Shown piece by piece: positions 37,420 to 44,957 of a stretch of DNA of 64,000 nt (position 1 is the first letter of the stretch; each line of letters starts with the position of its first letter). Location: assembly GCF_003289645.1 (NCBI RefSeq), contig NZ_QLYX01000006.1, forward strand, positions 334,509 through 398,508, read 5' to 3'. The position numbers and the translations under genes are program-made. The notes beneath the pieces are model-generated. The model ran no database searches, was not told the DNA's origin, and saw nothing but the letters and a program-made list of their open reading frames with translations. The DNA is from Actinomadura craniellae. GTDB lineage: Bacteria; Actinomycetota; Actinomycetes; Streptosporangiales; Streptosporangiaceae.

Positions 37420-38243
37420 GCTCCACCCAGCAGCGCAAGAAGCCCGCGCAGAACAAGAAGAAGGACAATAGCGGCACCTACGGCTGCCTCTTCGTCATCG
37501 TGCTGACCGCCGTGTTCGTCGTGGGCCCGATCCTGTGGGGCATGTACGACGAGGGCGTCTTCGACGGGTCGAGCAAGTCCTCCGAGACCGCCCCGGTGTT
37601 CGGCGGCCGGGAGAGCGGCCTGCTGGCCGAGCAGCTCGCCGAGGCCAGCAAGGTGCAGAACGTCTGCTACGGCTGGGAGATCGACTCCGGGCGGAGCTTC
37701 GTGCGCCCGGCCGCGCCCGTCTACAGCGGCACGTTCACCCCCGCCCCGGTGCCGTCGACCGACTCGTTCGACGACCCGTCGAGCGATGGCGTGGAACTCG
37801 GCTCCAACCTGGGTGTCGGCGTCGACCCGCGCAAGGTGCCGGACCGGTGCCCGCGGTGGGTGGTCTTCACGGCCGACTACTACTACTCGTCCATCGACAA
37901 GGAGTGGACGAGCGTGTCGTCGGGGATCAAGACCAACCTCGACATCACGCTCACCGGGTTCGATCTGGACGACCTCGGCATCACCAACCAGGAACTGCTC
38001 GGCGACAACGCCAACGGGCGGCTGGCCGACGCGATCGGCGCGCTGCCGATGATCGTGGCGGAGAAGGGCGGCGCCCAGCCGGTCCCCGCTCCCGCCGCCG
38101 CTCAGCCGCCCCCTGCGGGCGACGAGGTCTCCGGTCCCGGTGTGGGCCGGTACATCTTCATGGGAATCGCGATCCTCTTGATCGCGGGCGGGCTGGTGTG
38201 GATCATCGCCGCCGCCGTACGGAGTCGTGGGAGTGAGTCCTGA
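37416..38243 (+). CDS. Two-helix membrane protein inside the DUF350/speE operon
   Basis: This 275-aa protein starts at GTG and overlaps its neighbours at both ends (GTGA and TGATG). It has a Lys-rich cytoplasmic N-terminus, a transmembrane helix at about 24-42, an extracytoplasmic domain of about 180 residues with two cysteines, and a second helix at about 245-268. I do not recognise the domain. It is absent, as far as I recall, from the mycobacterial version of the operon. It is probably part of a membrane assembly with DUF350 and DUF4178. Confidence 0.8.
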   Translation: MSSTQQRKKPAQNKKKDNSGTYGCLFVIVLTAVFVVGPILWGMYDEGVFDGSSKSSETAPVFGGRESGLLAEQLAEASKVQNVCYGWEIDSGRSFVRPAAPVYSGTFTPAPVPSTDSFDDPSSDGVELGSNLGVGVDPRKVPDRCPRWVVFTADYYYSSIDKEWTSVSSGIKTNLDITLTGFDLDDLGITNQELLGDNANGRLADAIGALPMIVAEKGGAQPVPAPAAAQPPPAGDEVSGPGVGRYIFMGIAILLIAGGLVWIIAAAVRSRGSES

Positions 38244-38719
38244 TGGTCAATGACATCCTCCAGGAGAGCGGTGCCGCGCTCGCGTACGGTGCGGTCGGCG
38301 TCGTTCTGATGGCGCTCGGGTACTTCGTGGTCGAGATCACCACCCCGGGCAACCTGGGCCGGCAGATCTGGACCGAGCGCAACCGCGGGGCCGGGATGAT
38401 CCTTGCGGCCAAGCTGATCGGCGTGGGCGCGATCGTGACCACCGCGATCGTGACCAGCGAGGACAGCCTCGGGTCCGGGGTGGCGAGCACAGCGACCTAC
38501 GGGGTGCTCGGCATCGTGCTGATGACCTTGGCGTTCTACCTGCTCGACTTGTTCACCCCCGGCAAGCTGGGCGCGATCGTGGTCGACCACCTGCCCGGCC
38601 AGCACGCCGAGCCCGCCCCCGAGGCCACCGGCCCGGTGCAGGGCGTGCACCCGGCCTGCTGGGTGGTGGCTGCGCTCGACCTGGCCACGGCCGCCATCGT
38701 GGCCGCCGCCATCTCCTGA
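38243..38719 (+). CDS. DUF350 (YjfL-type) integral membrane protein
   Basis: This 158-aa protein has four transmembrane helices and the DUF350 pattern, two tandem copies of a two-helix unit (YFVVEITTPGNLG and FYLLDLFTPGKLG). Its start overlaps the previous stop (TGATG). DUF350 proteins occur widely with DUF4178 and polyamine enzymes, but no activity has been shown. Confidence 0.87.
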   Translation: MVNDILQESGAALAYGAVGVVLMALGYFVVEITTPGNLGRQIWTERNRGAGMILAAKLIGVGAIVTTAIVTSEDSLGSGVASTATYGVLGIVLMTLAFYLLDLFTPGKLGAIVVDHLPGQHAEPAPEATGPVQGVHPACWVVAALDLATAAIVAAAIS

Positions 38720-38787
38720 GTAAGGAGCAGTCCGGTCATGGGCGTACCCTTCCGCGCGAATCGTCCGCGCGCGGAGGGGAGGGGCCG

Positions 38788-40365
38788 GTGACCGAGCCCG
38801 CCGTCGAGCCGTTGCGGCTGCCCGCCCGGGCCGCCCGGGCGCTGGTGCTCGCCGCGGTGTTCGTGTGCGCGGCCTGCGGGCTGGTGTACGAGCTGGCGCT
38901 GGTGGCGCTGGGCAGCTACCTGATGGGCAACTCGATCACCCAGGCGGCGATCGTGCTGTCGGTCATGGTCTTCGCGATGGGCATCGGGTCGCTGGCGGCC
39001 AAGCCGCTGCAGAGCCGTCCGGTGGTCGCGTTCGCGGTGGTGGAGGGCGCGCTGGCGCTGGTCGGCGGGTTGTCGGTGCTGGCGCTGTACGCGGCGTTCG
39101 CCTGGCTGAACGTCTACGTGCCGGTGCTGGTGGTCGTGGCGTTCGCGGTGGGCGCGCTGATCGGCGCGGAGATCCCGCTGCTGATGACCCTGCTGCAGCG
39201 CATCCGGCGGCAGGACGCGGGCAGCGCGGTCGCCGACCTGTTCGCCGCCGACTACGTGGGCGCGCTGATCGGCGGGCTGGCGTTCCCGTTCTTCCTGCTG
39301 CCGCTGTTCGGCCACATCAAGGGCGCGCTGCTGGTCGGCGCGGTGAACGCGGTGGCGGGCATCGCGGTGGTGTTGTGGCTGTTCCGTGCCCAGCTCGAAC
39401 GGACGGCCCGGGTCCTGCTGTGGTCCGGGATGGCGGCGGTGCTCGCGGTGCTCGGCGGGACGTACGCGCTGGCGGGCGGCTTCGAGGTCTCGGCCCGGCA
39501 GGCGCTCTACCAGGACCCGATCGCGTTCTCCGTGCGGACGCCGTACCAGGAGATCGTCATCACCCGCTCGGTGGCGCTGTCCGGCCGGCCCGACCTGCGG
39601 CTGTTCCTCAACGGCGACCTGCAGTTCTCCTCGATCGACGAGTACCGGTACCACGAGTCGCTGGTGCATCCCGCGCTGTCCGGTCCGCCGGAAGGGCGCG
39701 GCCGGGTGCTGGTGCTGGGCGGCGGCGACGGCCTGGCGCTGCGCGAGATCCTGCGGTACCGGGACGTCCGGGCCGTCACGCTGGTCGAACTGGACCCCGA
39801 GATGACCGACCTGGCCCGGCGTTATCCGGAGCTGGCCGAGCTGAACGGCCGCGCCTTCGACGACCCCCGGGTCCGGCTGGTGAACGCCGACGCGTTCGGC
39901 TGGCTGCGCGCGCAGCGGGAGCGGTTCGACGCGATCGTCGTGGACATGCCCGACCCCGACGACGTGCCCACCGCCAAGCTCTACTCGGTGGAGTTCTACG
40001 GGCTGGCCAAGCGGGCGCTAGCGCCCGGCGGCCGGATGGTGGTGCAGTCGGGTTCACCGTTCTTCGCGCCGAAGTCGTTCTGGTGCATCGACAAGACCGT
40101 CCGCGCGGCCGGGCTGGCGACCACCCCGTACCACGTGGACGTGCCGAGCTTCGGCGACTGGGGCTACGTGCTGGCCACCGCGTCCGGGAGCCCGCCGCCG
40201 CTGGCGGTGGACGGCGGCGTGTCCGGGCTGCGGTTCCTGGACGGGGACGTGCTGCGCGCCGCGGCGGTGTTCGGCAAGGACCTGCGGAACCGCGACGTCC
40301 AGGTCAACACCCTGGTCGAGCCGAAGCTGATCGACTATCAGCGCCAGGAGTGGCGCGACCTCTAG
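38788..40365 (+). CDS. speE: Membrane-fused polyamine aminopropyltransferase (spermidine synthase)
   Basis: This 525-aa protein has seven or eight transmembrane helices in the first 230 residues and a C-terminal aminopropyltransferase domain. The dcAdoMet-binding motif is GGGDGLALREIL and the acidic catalytic region is IVVDMPDPDDVP. It should transfer an aminopropyl group to a polyamine or another acceptor at the membrane. The GTG start follows GGAGGGGAGGGGC. No AdoMet decarboxylase gene lies in the window. It is the last gene of the DUF4178 operon, with a 68-bp gap. Confidence 0.88.
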   Translation: MTEPAVEPLRLPARAARALVLAAVFVCAACGLVYELALVALGSYLMGNSITQAAIVLSVMVFAMGIGSLAAKPLQSRPVVAFAVVEGALALVGGLSVLALYAAFAWLNVYVPVLVVVAFAVGALIGAEIPLLMTLLQRIRRQDAGSAVADLFAADYVGALIGGLAFPFFLLPLFGHIKGALLVGAVNAVAGIAVVLWLFRAQLERTARVLLWSGMAAVLAVLGGTYALAGGFEVSARQALYQDPIAFSVRTPYQEIVITRSVALSGRPDLRLFLNGDLQFSSIDEYRYHESLVHPALSGPPEGRGRVLVLGGGDGLALREILRYRDVRAVTLVELDPEMTDLARRYPELAELNGRAFDDPRVRLVNADAFGWLRAQRERFDAIVVDMPDPDDVPTAKLYSVEFYGLAKRALAPGGRMVVQSGSPFFAPKSFWCIDKTVRAAGLATTPYHVDVPSFGDWGYVLATASGSPPPLAVDGGVSGLRFLDGDVLRAAAVFGKDLRNRDVQVNTLVEPKLIDYQRQEWRDL

Positions 40366-40400
40366 CGGCCCGTCCGGTCCGCGTGCGCAACGGTGTGACC

Positions 40401-40448
40401 TCGGGTTACCCGACCGATATGTGGTGCACTATCCTGATATCAGTAACC
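40401..40448. promoter_or_regulatory. Nested palindromes before the acyl-CoA dehydrogenase gene
   Basis: The 106-bp gap holds a perfect TCGGGT-T-ACCCGA palindrome (40401-40413), a perfect CTGATATCAG (40434-40443) and the outer pair GGTTAC (40404) and GTAACC (40443). This looks like an operator region, perhaps for a TetR-type repressor, as is common for acyl-CoA genes. No regulator is adjacent. Confidence 0.4.
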
Positions 40449-40471
40449 ACTTACGTCCAGGAGGGCCCCAG

Positions 40472-41614
40472 ATGAGGCGCGAGATCTTCACTGCGGAGCA
40501 CGAGGCGTTCCGCGACATGGTGCGGTCCTTCATCGAGAAGGAGGTCACCCCGCACCACGAGCAGTGGGAGAAGGACGGGGTCGTCTCCCGCGACGTGTGG
40601 CTGGCCGCCGGCCGGCAGGGGCTGCTGGGCATCGACATCCCCGAGGAGTACGGCGGCGGCGGCGACCCCGACTACCGCTACTACCTGATCCTCAACGAGG
40701 AGATGGCGCGGGCCGGCGGGCACGGCCCCGGCTTCGCCGTCCACAACGACATCAACGGCGTCTACCTGAACCGGCTGAGCAACGACGAGCAGAAGCGGCG
40801 CTGGCTGCCCGGCTACTGCTCCGGCGAGCTCATCACCGCCATCGCGATGACCGAGCCCGCCGCCGGCTCGGACCTGCAGGGCATCAAGACCACCGCGGTC
40901 AAGGACGGCGACGAGTACGTCCTGAACGGCTCCAAGACCTTCATCTCCAACGGCATCCTCGCCGACCTGGTCATCGTGGTCGCCAAGACCGACCCGTCCG
41001 CCGGGGCCAAGGGCGTCAGCCTGCTGGTGGTCGAGCGCGGCATGGCCGGCTTCGAACGCGGCCGCAACCTCGACAAGGTCGGCATGCACGCCCAGGACAC
41101 CGCCGAACTGTTCTTCACCGACGTCCGGGTGCCCGCCGCCAACCTCCTCGGCCAGGAGGGCATGGGCTTCATCTACCTGATGCAGAACCTGGCCCGCGAG
41201 CGGCTGTCCATCGGCGCCACCGCGCTGACCGGCGCCGAGACCGCGTTCGAGCAGACCCTGGAGTACTGCAAGACCCGCGAGGCGTTCGGCCGTCCCATCG
41301 GCAAGTTCCAGCACAACCGGTTCACCCTGGCCGAGATGAAGACCGAGATCACTGTGGCCCGGGCCTTCACCGACCAGTGCATCCTGGCCGACAACGCGGG
41401 CGAGCTGAGCCCCGAGGACGCGGCCATGCTCAAGTACTGGAACACCGAGCTGTGCAAGTCGGTCGTGGACCGCTGCGTCCAGCTGTACGGCGGCTACGGC
41501 TACATGACCGAGTACCCGATCGCCAAGGCGTACCAGGACGTCCGCATCCAGACCATCTTCGGCGGCACCACCGAGATCATGAAGGAGATCATCGGCCGCT
41601 CCCTCGGCGTCTGA
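40472..41614 (+). CDS. Acyl-CoA dehydrogenase
   Basis: This 380-aa flavoenzyme has AMTEPAAGSDL and FISNG in the FAD/substrate region, the ARERLSIGATALTGAE helix and the C-terminal YGGYGYMTEYPIAK region typical of the family. It oxidises acyl-CoA to enoyl-CoA and passes electrons to ETF. The ATG at 40472 follows CCAGGAGGG. The chain-length preference cannot be told. Confidence 0.92.
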   Translation: MRREIFTAEHEAFRDMVRSFIEKEVTPHHEQWEKDGVVSRDVWLAAGRQGLLGIDIPEEYGGGGDPDYRYYLILNEEMARAGGHGPGFAVHNDINGVYLNRLSNDEQKRRWLPGYCSGELITAIAMTEPAAGSDLQGIKTTAVKDGDEYVLNGSKTFISNGILADLVIVVAKTDPSAGAKGVSLLVVERGMAGFERGRNLDKVGMHAQDTAELFFTDVRVPAANLLGQEGMGFIYLMQNLARERLSIGATALTGAETAFEQTLEYCKTREAFGRPIGKFQHNRFTLAEMKTEITVARAFTDQCILADNAGELSPEDAAMLKYWNTELCKSVVDRCVQLYGGYGYMTEYPIAKAYQDVRIQTIFGGTTEIMKEIIGRSLGV

Positions 41615-41701
41615 GCACTACTCCCGGCACGGCAACGGGGCCGTCTGCGGGGTGGCCTTACCGATCTCGGCTCGTTTCGCCTGCGGGCGTATAGAGGTGC
41701 G

Positions 41702-41720
41702 AGGTGTCAAAGATCGTCAG
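41702..41720 (+). promoter_or_regulatory. 19-nt motif before the XRE gene, shared with the radical SAM promoter
   Basis: AGGTGTCAAAGATCGTCAG lies 43 bp before the XRE regulator start. A copy with 16 of 19 identical bases (AGGTGTCAAAAGCCGTCAG) lies at 43463, upstream of the RiPP genes. Both are in the same orientation, so the pair may mark a common promoter or operator. Confidence 0.5.
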
Positions 41721-41762
41721 CGTTGCGGCTATCGGCGCGTGACGCTTGCGAAGATAGCGGCG

Positions 41763-42641
41763 ATGCCTGCTTCGCCTTCTTCGTCCGCGCAGGCCGCCCG
41801 GCAGCGTCTCGGGGGGCGGCTCCGTCAGATGCGTGTGGATCGAGGCATCACCGGGGTGCGTTTCGCCGCAGAGGCCGGGTGGCGGGACTCGTCCCTGGTT
41901 TCGATGATCGAGAGGGGCCGTCGGACGATCAGCGCGGATCACGTGCGGCTGTGGTGCCGGATCTGCGGGGCTTCGCCGCGGCTCACAGCGGAACTGCTTG
42001 CCGAGCAGGCCGCGGTGGCCGGGATGTGGGTGACCTATCGGGAGGCGAACCGGGGTGGGTTGAGGCTGGTTCAGGAGTCGGTTCGGGACGACTACCAACG
42101 AGTGAGAGTCCATCGGGTCTACCAGACCAAGGTGATCCCCGGGCTGCTCCAGACACGGGCGATCACGACGGCTTACCTGGAGCAGGCGCGGCGAGAGCAG
42201 CACCTGGAGTTGGACGACGTTGCCGAGGCCGTCGAAGAACGGATGAGAAGACAGGCGTGCCTCCGGCGACCGGATGCCCGATGGCTTTTCGTGGTGGAGG
42301 AGGCAGTACTTCGATTCCGTCCCGCTCCGGTCGAAATTCACGCTGACCAGCTTCGCCACCTTTTGGCCATGATGTCCTGGCCCACGGTGGTCTTCGGTGT
42401 GATCCCGCAGGACGCTGATCGTGTCGGCGTGTGCCCAGAAGAGTCGTTCTCCGCCTTCGACAGCCGGATGGTCAGCGTGGAGTTGGTATCGGGTTATCTC
42501 ACTGTCACGCAGCCGTATGAGATCCGGATGTACATGGAGGCATGGGAACGCCTCTTCGGTCTCGCGGTGGTCGGTACCCGTGCGTCCGCCCTCATCATGG
42601 CGGCGCTTCAGGCGCTTGACCCGCAAGGGGGAGTCGAGTGA
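41763..42641 (+). CDS. XRE-family regulator with DUF5753 domain (WhiJ-like)
   Basis: This 292-aa protein has an N-terminal helix-turn-helix (about 15-75: LGGRLRQMRVDRGITGVRFA) and a C-terminal DUF5753 domain (YQTKVIPGLLQTRAITTAYL). Proteins of this type are paired with small DUF397 or DUF6879 partners in actinomycetes and affect development and secondary metabolism. I chose the ATG at 41763; the frame is open further upstream but the sequence there is unlike a protein. The DUF6879 gene follows after 39 bp. It may control the RiPP genes. Confidence 0.87.
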   Translation: MPASPSSSAQAARQRLGGRLRQMRVDRGITGVRFAAEAGWRDSSLVSMIERGRRTISADHVRLWCRICGASPRLTAELLAEQAAVAGMWVTYREANRGGLRLVQESVRDDYQRVRVHRVYQTKVIPGLLQTRAITTAYLEQARREQHLELDDVAEAVEERMRRQACLRRPDARWLFVVEEAVLRFRPAPVEIHADQLRHLLAMMSWPTVVFGVIPQDADRVGVCPEESFSAFDSRMVSVELVSGYLTVTQPYEIRMYMEAWERLFGLAVVGTRASALIMAALQALDPQGGVE

Positions 42642-42680
42642 AGGTCGGTGTGGAGCAGCGCGACCCTAGGGGAGGGCCAC

Positions 42681-43436
42681 ATGCGTGACTTCGATTTCGT
42701 CGGATCCGATCCAGAATCCAAGAACGAGAAGTGCCCGGCGGTGTTCATGGATCCGGATACCGGCGATTTCTTCTTCCAAGGGAAGAAAGTGGACGATCCG
42801 GCGCTTCTGGCGAGGTTTGCTGAGCATGGCACGGTGGCCGCCGACGAGCGGATCGTGTGGCTTCCGGCCCGCATGGCGCCCATGATCCGGGAAGCCCTTG
42901 ACGGCTACGAGCGAGGACGGAGCGGTCCGGGTGAGCCGACGTTCGCCCAACTCCTGGCGAACACCAAGCACTCGGCGGTCCATCTGGAGTTGCGTGACAC
43001 CTACGATCCGCAAGATCCGGAGTTCCTGGACTGGCAGGCCGGTGGCGATGGTGGGGTGGACGACGAGAGCTGGGAGCGCTGGACCGGCCTGATCGGATCG
43101 GCCGTGGAGCGCGGGGTCCGGGTACGGCGTGCCCGTGTGGTGTCGGAGCCGCTCAGCGACTGCGCCCGGTTCCTGCACTCGGTCACCGATAAGAACATCA
43201 AGGCAGGCGAGGAAGTCCGCTGGTTGCCGCGGCGTCGGGCCTTCGACCTCTTCCTGCCCGGTGCGGACTTGTGGATGTTCGACCAGCGCTTGGTCCGATG
43301 GAACTTCAACGCGGGTGACGGTACCGATACCGACGAGCTCGAATACACCACCGACCCTCGTGTCGTCTCCCAGGTTGTAGCGGCCTTTGAGCTGGTGTGG
43401 GAACGGGCGACCCCGCACGGGGAATACCGGCTGTAG
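42681..43436 (+). CDS. DUF6879 protein with an extra N-terminal small-protein domain
   Basis: This is a 251-aa protein. Residues about 1-75 resemble a separate family of small XRE-associated proteins (CPAVFMDPDTGDFFFQGKKV, then DERIVWLPARM). Residues about 85-251 match DUF6879 (GVRVRRARVVSEPLSD, EEVRWLPRRRA, DLWMFDQRLVRWNF). It looks like a fusion of two XRE-partner proteins normally encoded apart. The ATG follows AGGGGAGGG. It is probably the cognate partner of the regulator just upstream. Confidence 0.8.
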   Translation: MRDFDFVGSDPESKNEKCPAVFMDPDTGDFFFQGKKVDDPALLARFAEHGTVAADERIVWLPARMAPMIREALDGYERGRSGPGEPTFAQLLANTKHSAVHLELRDTYDPQDPEFLDWQAGGDGGVDDESWERWTGLIGSAVERGVRVRRARVVSEPLSDCARFLHSVTDKNIKAGEEVRWLPRRRAFDLFLPGADLWMFDQRLVRWNFNAGDGTDTDELEYTTDPRVVSQVVAAFELVWERATPHGEYRL

Positions 43437-43462
43437 CTGCGGGGCGGCCTGCACAGAGTTCC

Positions 43463-43481
43463 AGGTGTCAAAAGCCGTCAG
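43463..43481 (+). promoter_or_regulatory. Second copy of the 19-nt AGGTGTCAAA motif, before the RiPP genes
   Basis: AGGTGTCAAAAGCCGTCAG lies 73 bp before the 17-aa leader ORF and matches 41702-41720 at 16 of 19 positions. Just downstream, GTCGAG-N8-CTCGAC (43515-43534) forms a further inverted repeat around ATAACG. Together these look like a regulated promoter for the radical SAM gene. Confidence 0.5.
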
Positions 43482-43554
43482 ATTTCTGGCCTCCGGCGGA
43501 CGGTCCCGGTCAGTGTCGAGATAACGCACTCGACCCTGGCCGCTGGAGGCACCC

Positions 43555-43608
43555 ATGTTTTCTCTCGATCGCCGCAGGTTCGACGACCGACCCGTCACCT
43601 GCGCATGA
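43555..43608 (+). CDS. 17-aa leader ORF coupled to the radical SAM gene
   Basis: A short frame, MFSLDRRRFDDRPVTCA, starts at an ATG with the best ribosome site in the cluster (GGAGG at 43545, 5-nt spacer). Its stop overlaps the radical SAM start (ATGA at 43605), whereas the radical SAM start itself has no good ribosome site. It may act as a translational coupler, a regulatory leader or a tiny peptide with its own role. It was found by reading the sequence and cannot be confirmed by homology. Confidence 0.55.
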   Translation: MFSLDRRRFDDRPVTCA

Positions 43609-44738
43609 ACGCGCATGAGCTGATCGCGAGCCCCTTCCTGGGCAGGTATGTCCTGGTGAGGCCCGGCCGAAAGGCCGGTGCGACCATTCCCGCGGTTCGG
43701 TTCCGAGAACTCACCGAGAGAGAACCGGCCGACCCGTGCCCCCGGTGGCTGGCGGATGCCGCCCGGCAGGCGTGGGATCTCGATCTCACGGGCAGACCGC
43801 TCGTTCCCACGGTGCTGGTCCGGCAGGATTCCGGACTCGGCTACGGCCGCGCTTCGTACGAGCTGAACCTGGGCTGCAACTACGACTGCGAGCACTGCTA
43901 CCTCGGGATCAAGGACTTCGCCGGACTGGAATGGGAGCAGCGGGAACGATTGCTCGGCGTTCTTCGGGACGCCGGAGTGCTGTGGCTCCAGCTGACAGGC
44001 GGCGAGCCGATGATCGACCGGCTGTTCACCGACACCTACACCGCGGCCTACGACCAGGGCATGATGCTGACGATCTTGTCTAACGGATCGAGGCTGTTCC
44101 TGCCGAAGATCCTCGACCTGCTGGCCGGCAGGCCACCCGGCCGGATCACACTCAGCGTCTATGGCGCGACCGAGGCGAGCTACGACGGCCTCACCCGGCG
44201 CAAAGGCGCGTACCGGTTGTTCATGAAAGGTCTGATGGCCGCGCACGAGGCGGGACTTCCGCTCTCCCTCTCGATGATCGTGACGCACCACAACGCGCAC
44301 GAGGTCGGCCGGATGAGAGCACTTGCGGATCGGCTCGGAGTGCCGATGGACGAGTACACCAACATGGTCCCGACGATCTACGGTGGGGACGAGACCCTCC
44401 CCACACAGTCCGCCGCCCACCTGCGTGAACGCCGACCGTTCACCGGCTGCAACGCCGGCCACACGTTCTTCCACGTCGATCCGTTCGGCAGAGCGTCCAT
44501 CTGCAAGATCGGCCGTGAACCGAACATCGACCTCACCGAGGAGGGCGTCGAGGGACTCTCCCGCCTCGGCGCGATCGCCGACTCCCTGCTGCTACGGCAG
44601 GGCGGCTGCACCGGTTGCGGGCTACAGGGATCCTGCGGGACCTGCATGCCCCTGGTGCAGCTCTACCGCAAGGCCAAGGCGCACTTGGCCACCTACTGCC
44701 AGCACCGCGAGAGACCTGGAGAGGAGGTGACCGGATGA
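43605..44738 (+). CDS. Radical SAM/SPASM-type peptide-modifying enzyme
   Basis: This 377-aa enzyme has the radical SAM cluster motif CNYDCEHCYL (Cys 91, 95, 98) and TGGEP at 131-135 for SAM binding. The C-terminal cysteines 282, 300, 335, 338, 344, 347 and 365 have SPASM-like spacing for auxiliary Fe-S clusters. The first 80 residues are of unknown type and might bind the precursor leader. SPASM enzymes mature ribosomally made peptides by forming thioether, C-C or similar links. The stop overlaps the start of a 47-aa peptide gene (ATGA), the expected substrate. Confidence 0.88.
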   Translation: MNAHELIASPFLGRYVLVRPGRKAGATIPAVRFRELTEREPADPCPRWLADAARQAWDLDLTGRPLVPTVLVRQDSGLGYGRASYELNLGCNYDCEHCYLGIKDFAGLEWEQRERLLGVLRDAGVLWLQLTGGEPMIDRLFTDTYTAAYDQGMMLTILSNGSRLFLPKILDLLAGRPPGRITLSVYGATEASYDGLTRRKGAYRLFMKGLMAAHEAGLPLSLSMIVTHHNAHEVGRMRALADRLGVPMDEYTNMVPTIYGGDETLPTQSAAHLRERRPFTGCNAGHTFFHVDPFGRASICKIGREPNIDLTEEGVEGLSRLGAIADSLLLRQGGCTGCGLQGSCGTCMPLVQLYRKAKAHLATYCQHRERPGEEVTG

Positions 44739-44878
44739 CTACACAGAAGCTCCCATCGCCGGTATCCGTCGTGCCCGTGACGATCGAGCCGCTCGACGTG
44801 ACGATCGTGGCCGACGTGGACGAACTGTCGGCGGGCAACGTGTGCTCGTGCGCGGCCGGAGACGACAACCCGTTCTGA
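44735..44878 (+). CDS. Candidate RiPP precursor peptide (47 aa, C-terminal Cys-Ser-Cys)
   Basis: This short gene is coupled to the radical SAM gene by an ATGA overlap and preceded by GAGGAGG. The 47-aa product has a Val/Pro-rich, leader-like part (about 1-30, with LDVTIVADVDEL) and a distinct C-terminal segment, SAGNVCSCAAGDDNPF, with Cys37 and Cys39. Small size, placement and a Cys-containing tail fit a precursor whose core is modified by the upstream enzyme. I do not recognise the core from a described RiPP class. A strong hairpin follows 14 nt after the stop. Confidence 0.75.
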   Translation: MTTQKLPSPVSVVPVTIEPLDVTIVADVDELSAGNVCSCAAGDDNPF

Positions 44879-44891
44879 TGTACGAATCGGA

Positions 44892-44928
44892 TGAGGGCCT
44901 CGGACGGCTTCTGCGTCCGAGGCCCTCA
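44892..44928. terminator. Terminator after the precursor gene
   Basis: A perfect 15-bp inverted repeat (44892-44906 with 44914-44928) closes on the 7-nt loop GCTTCTG. It sits between the precursor and the GNAT gene. It would end the radical SAM/precursor transcript and separate the acetyltransferase gene. Confidence 0.8.
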
Positions 44929-44957
44929 CCCGTCACGCCGTCGCTAACCTGCGTGGC

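Noticed and set aside
44615..44734. Upstream extension of the 47-aa precursor frame
   Set aside because: It lies within the radical SAM coding sequence in another frame. The ATG at 44735 has GAGGAGG and an ATGA overlap, so the short form is preferred.
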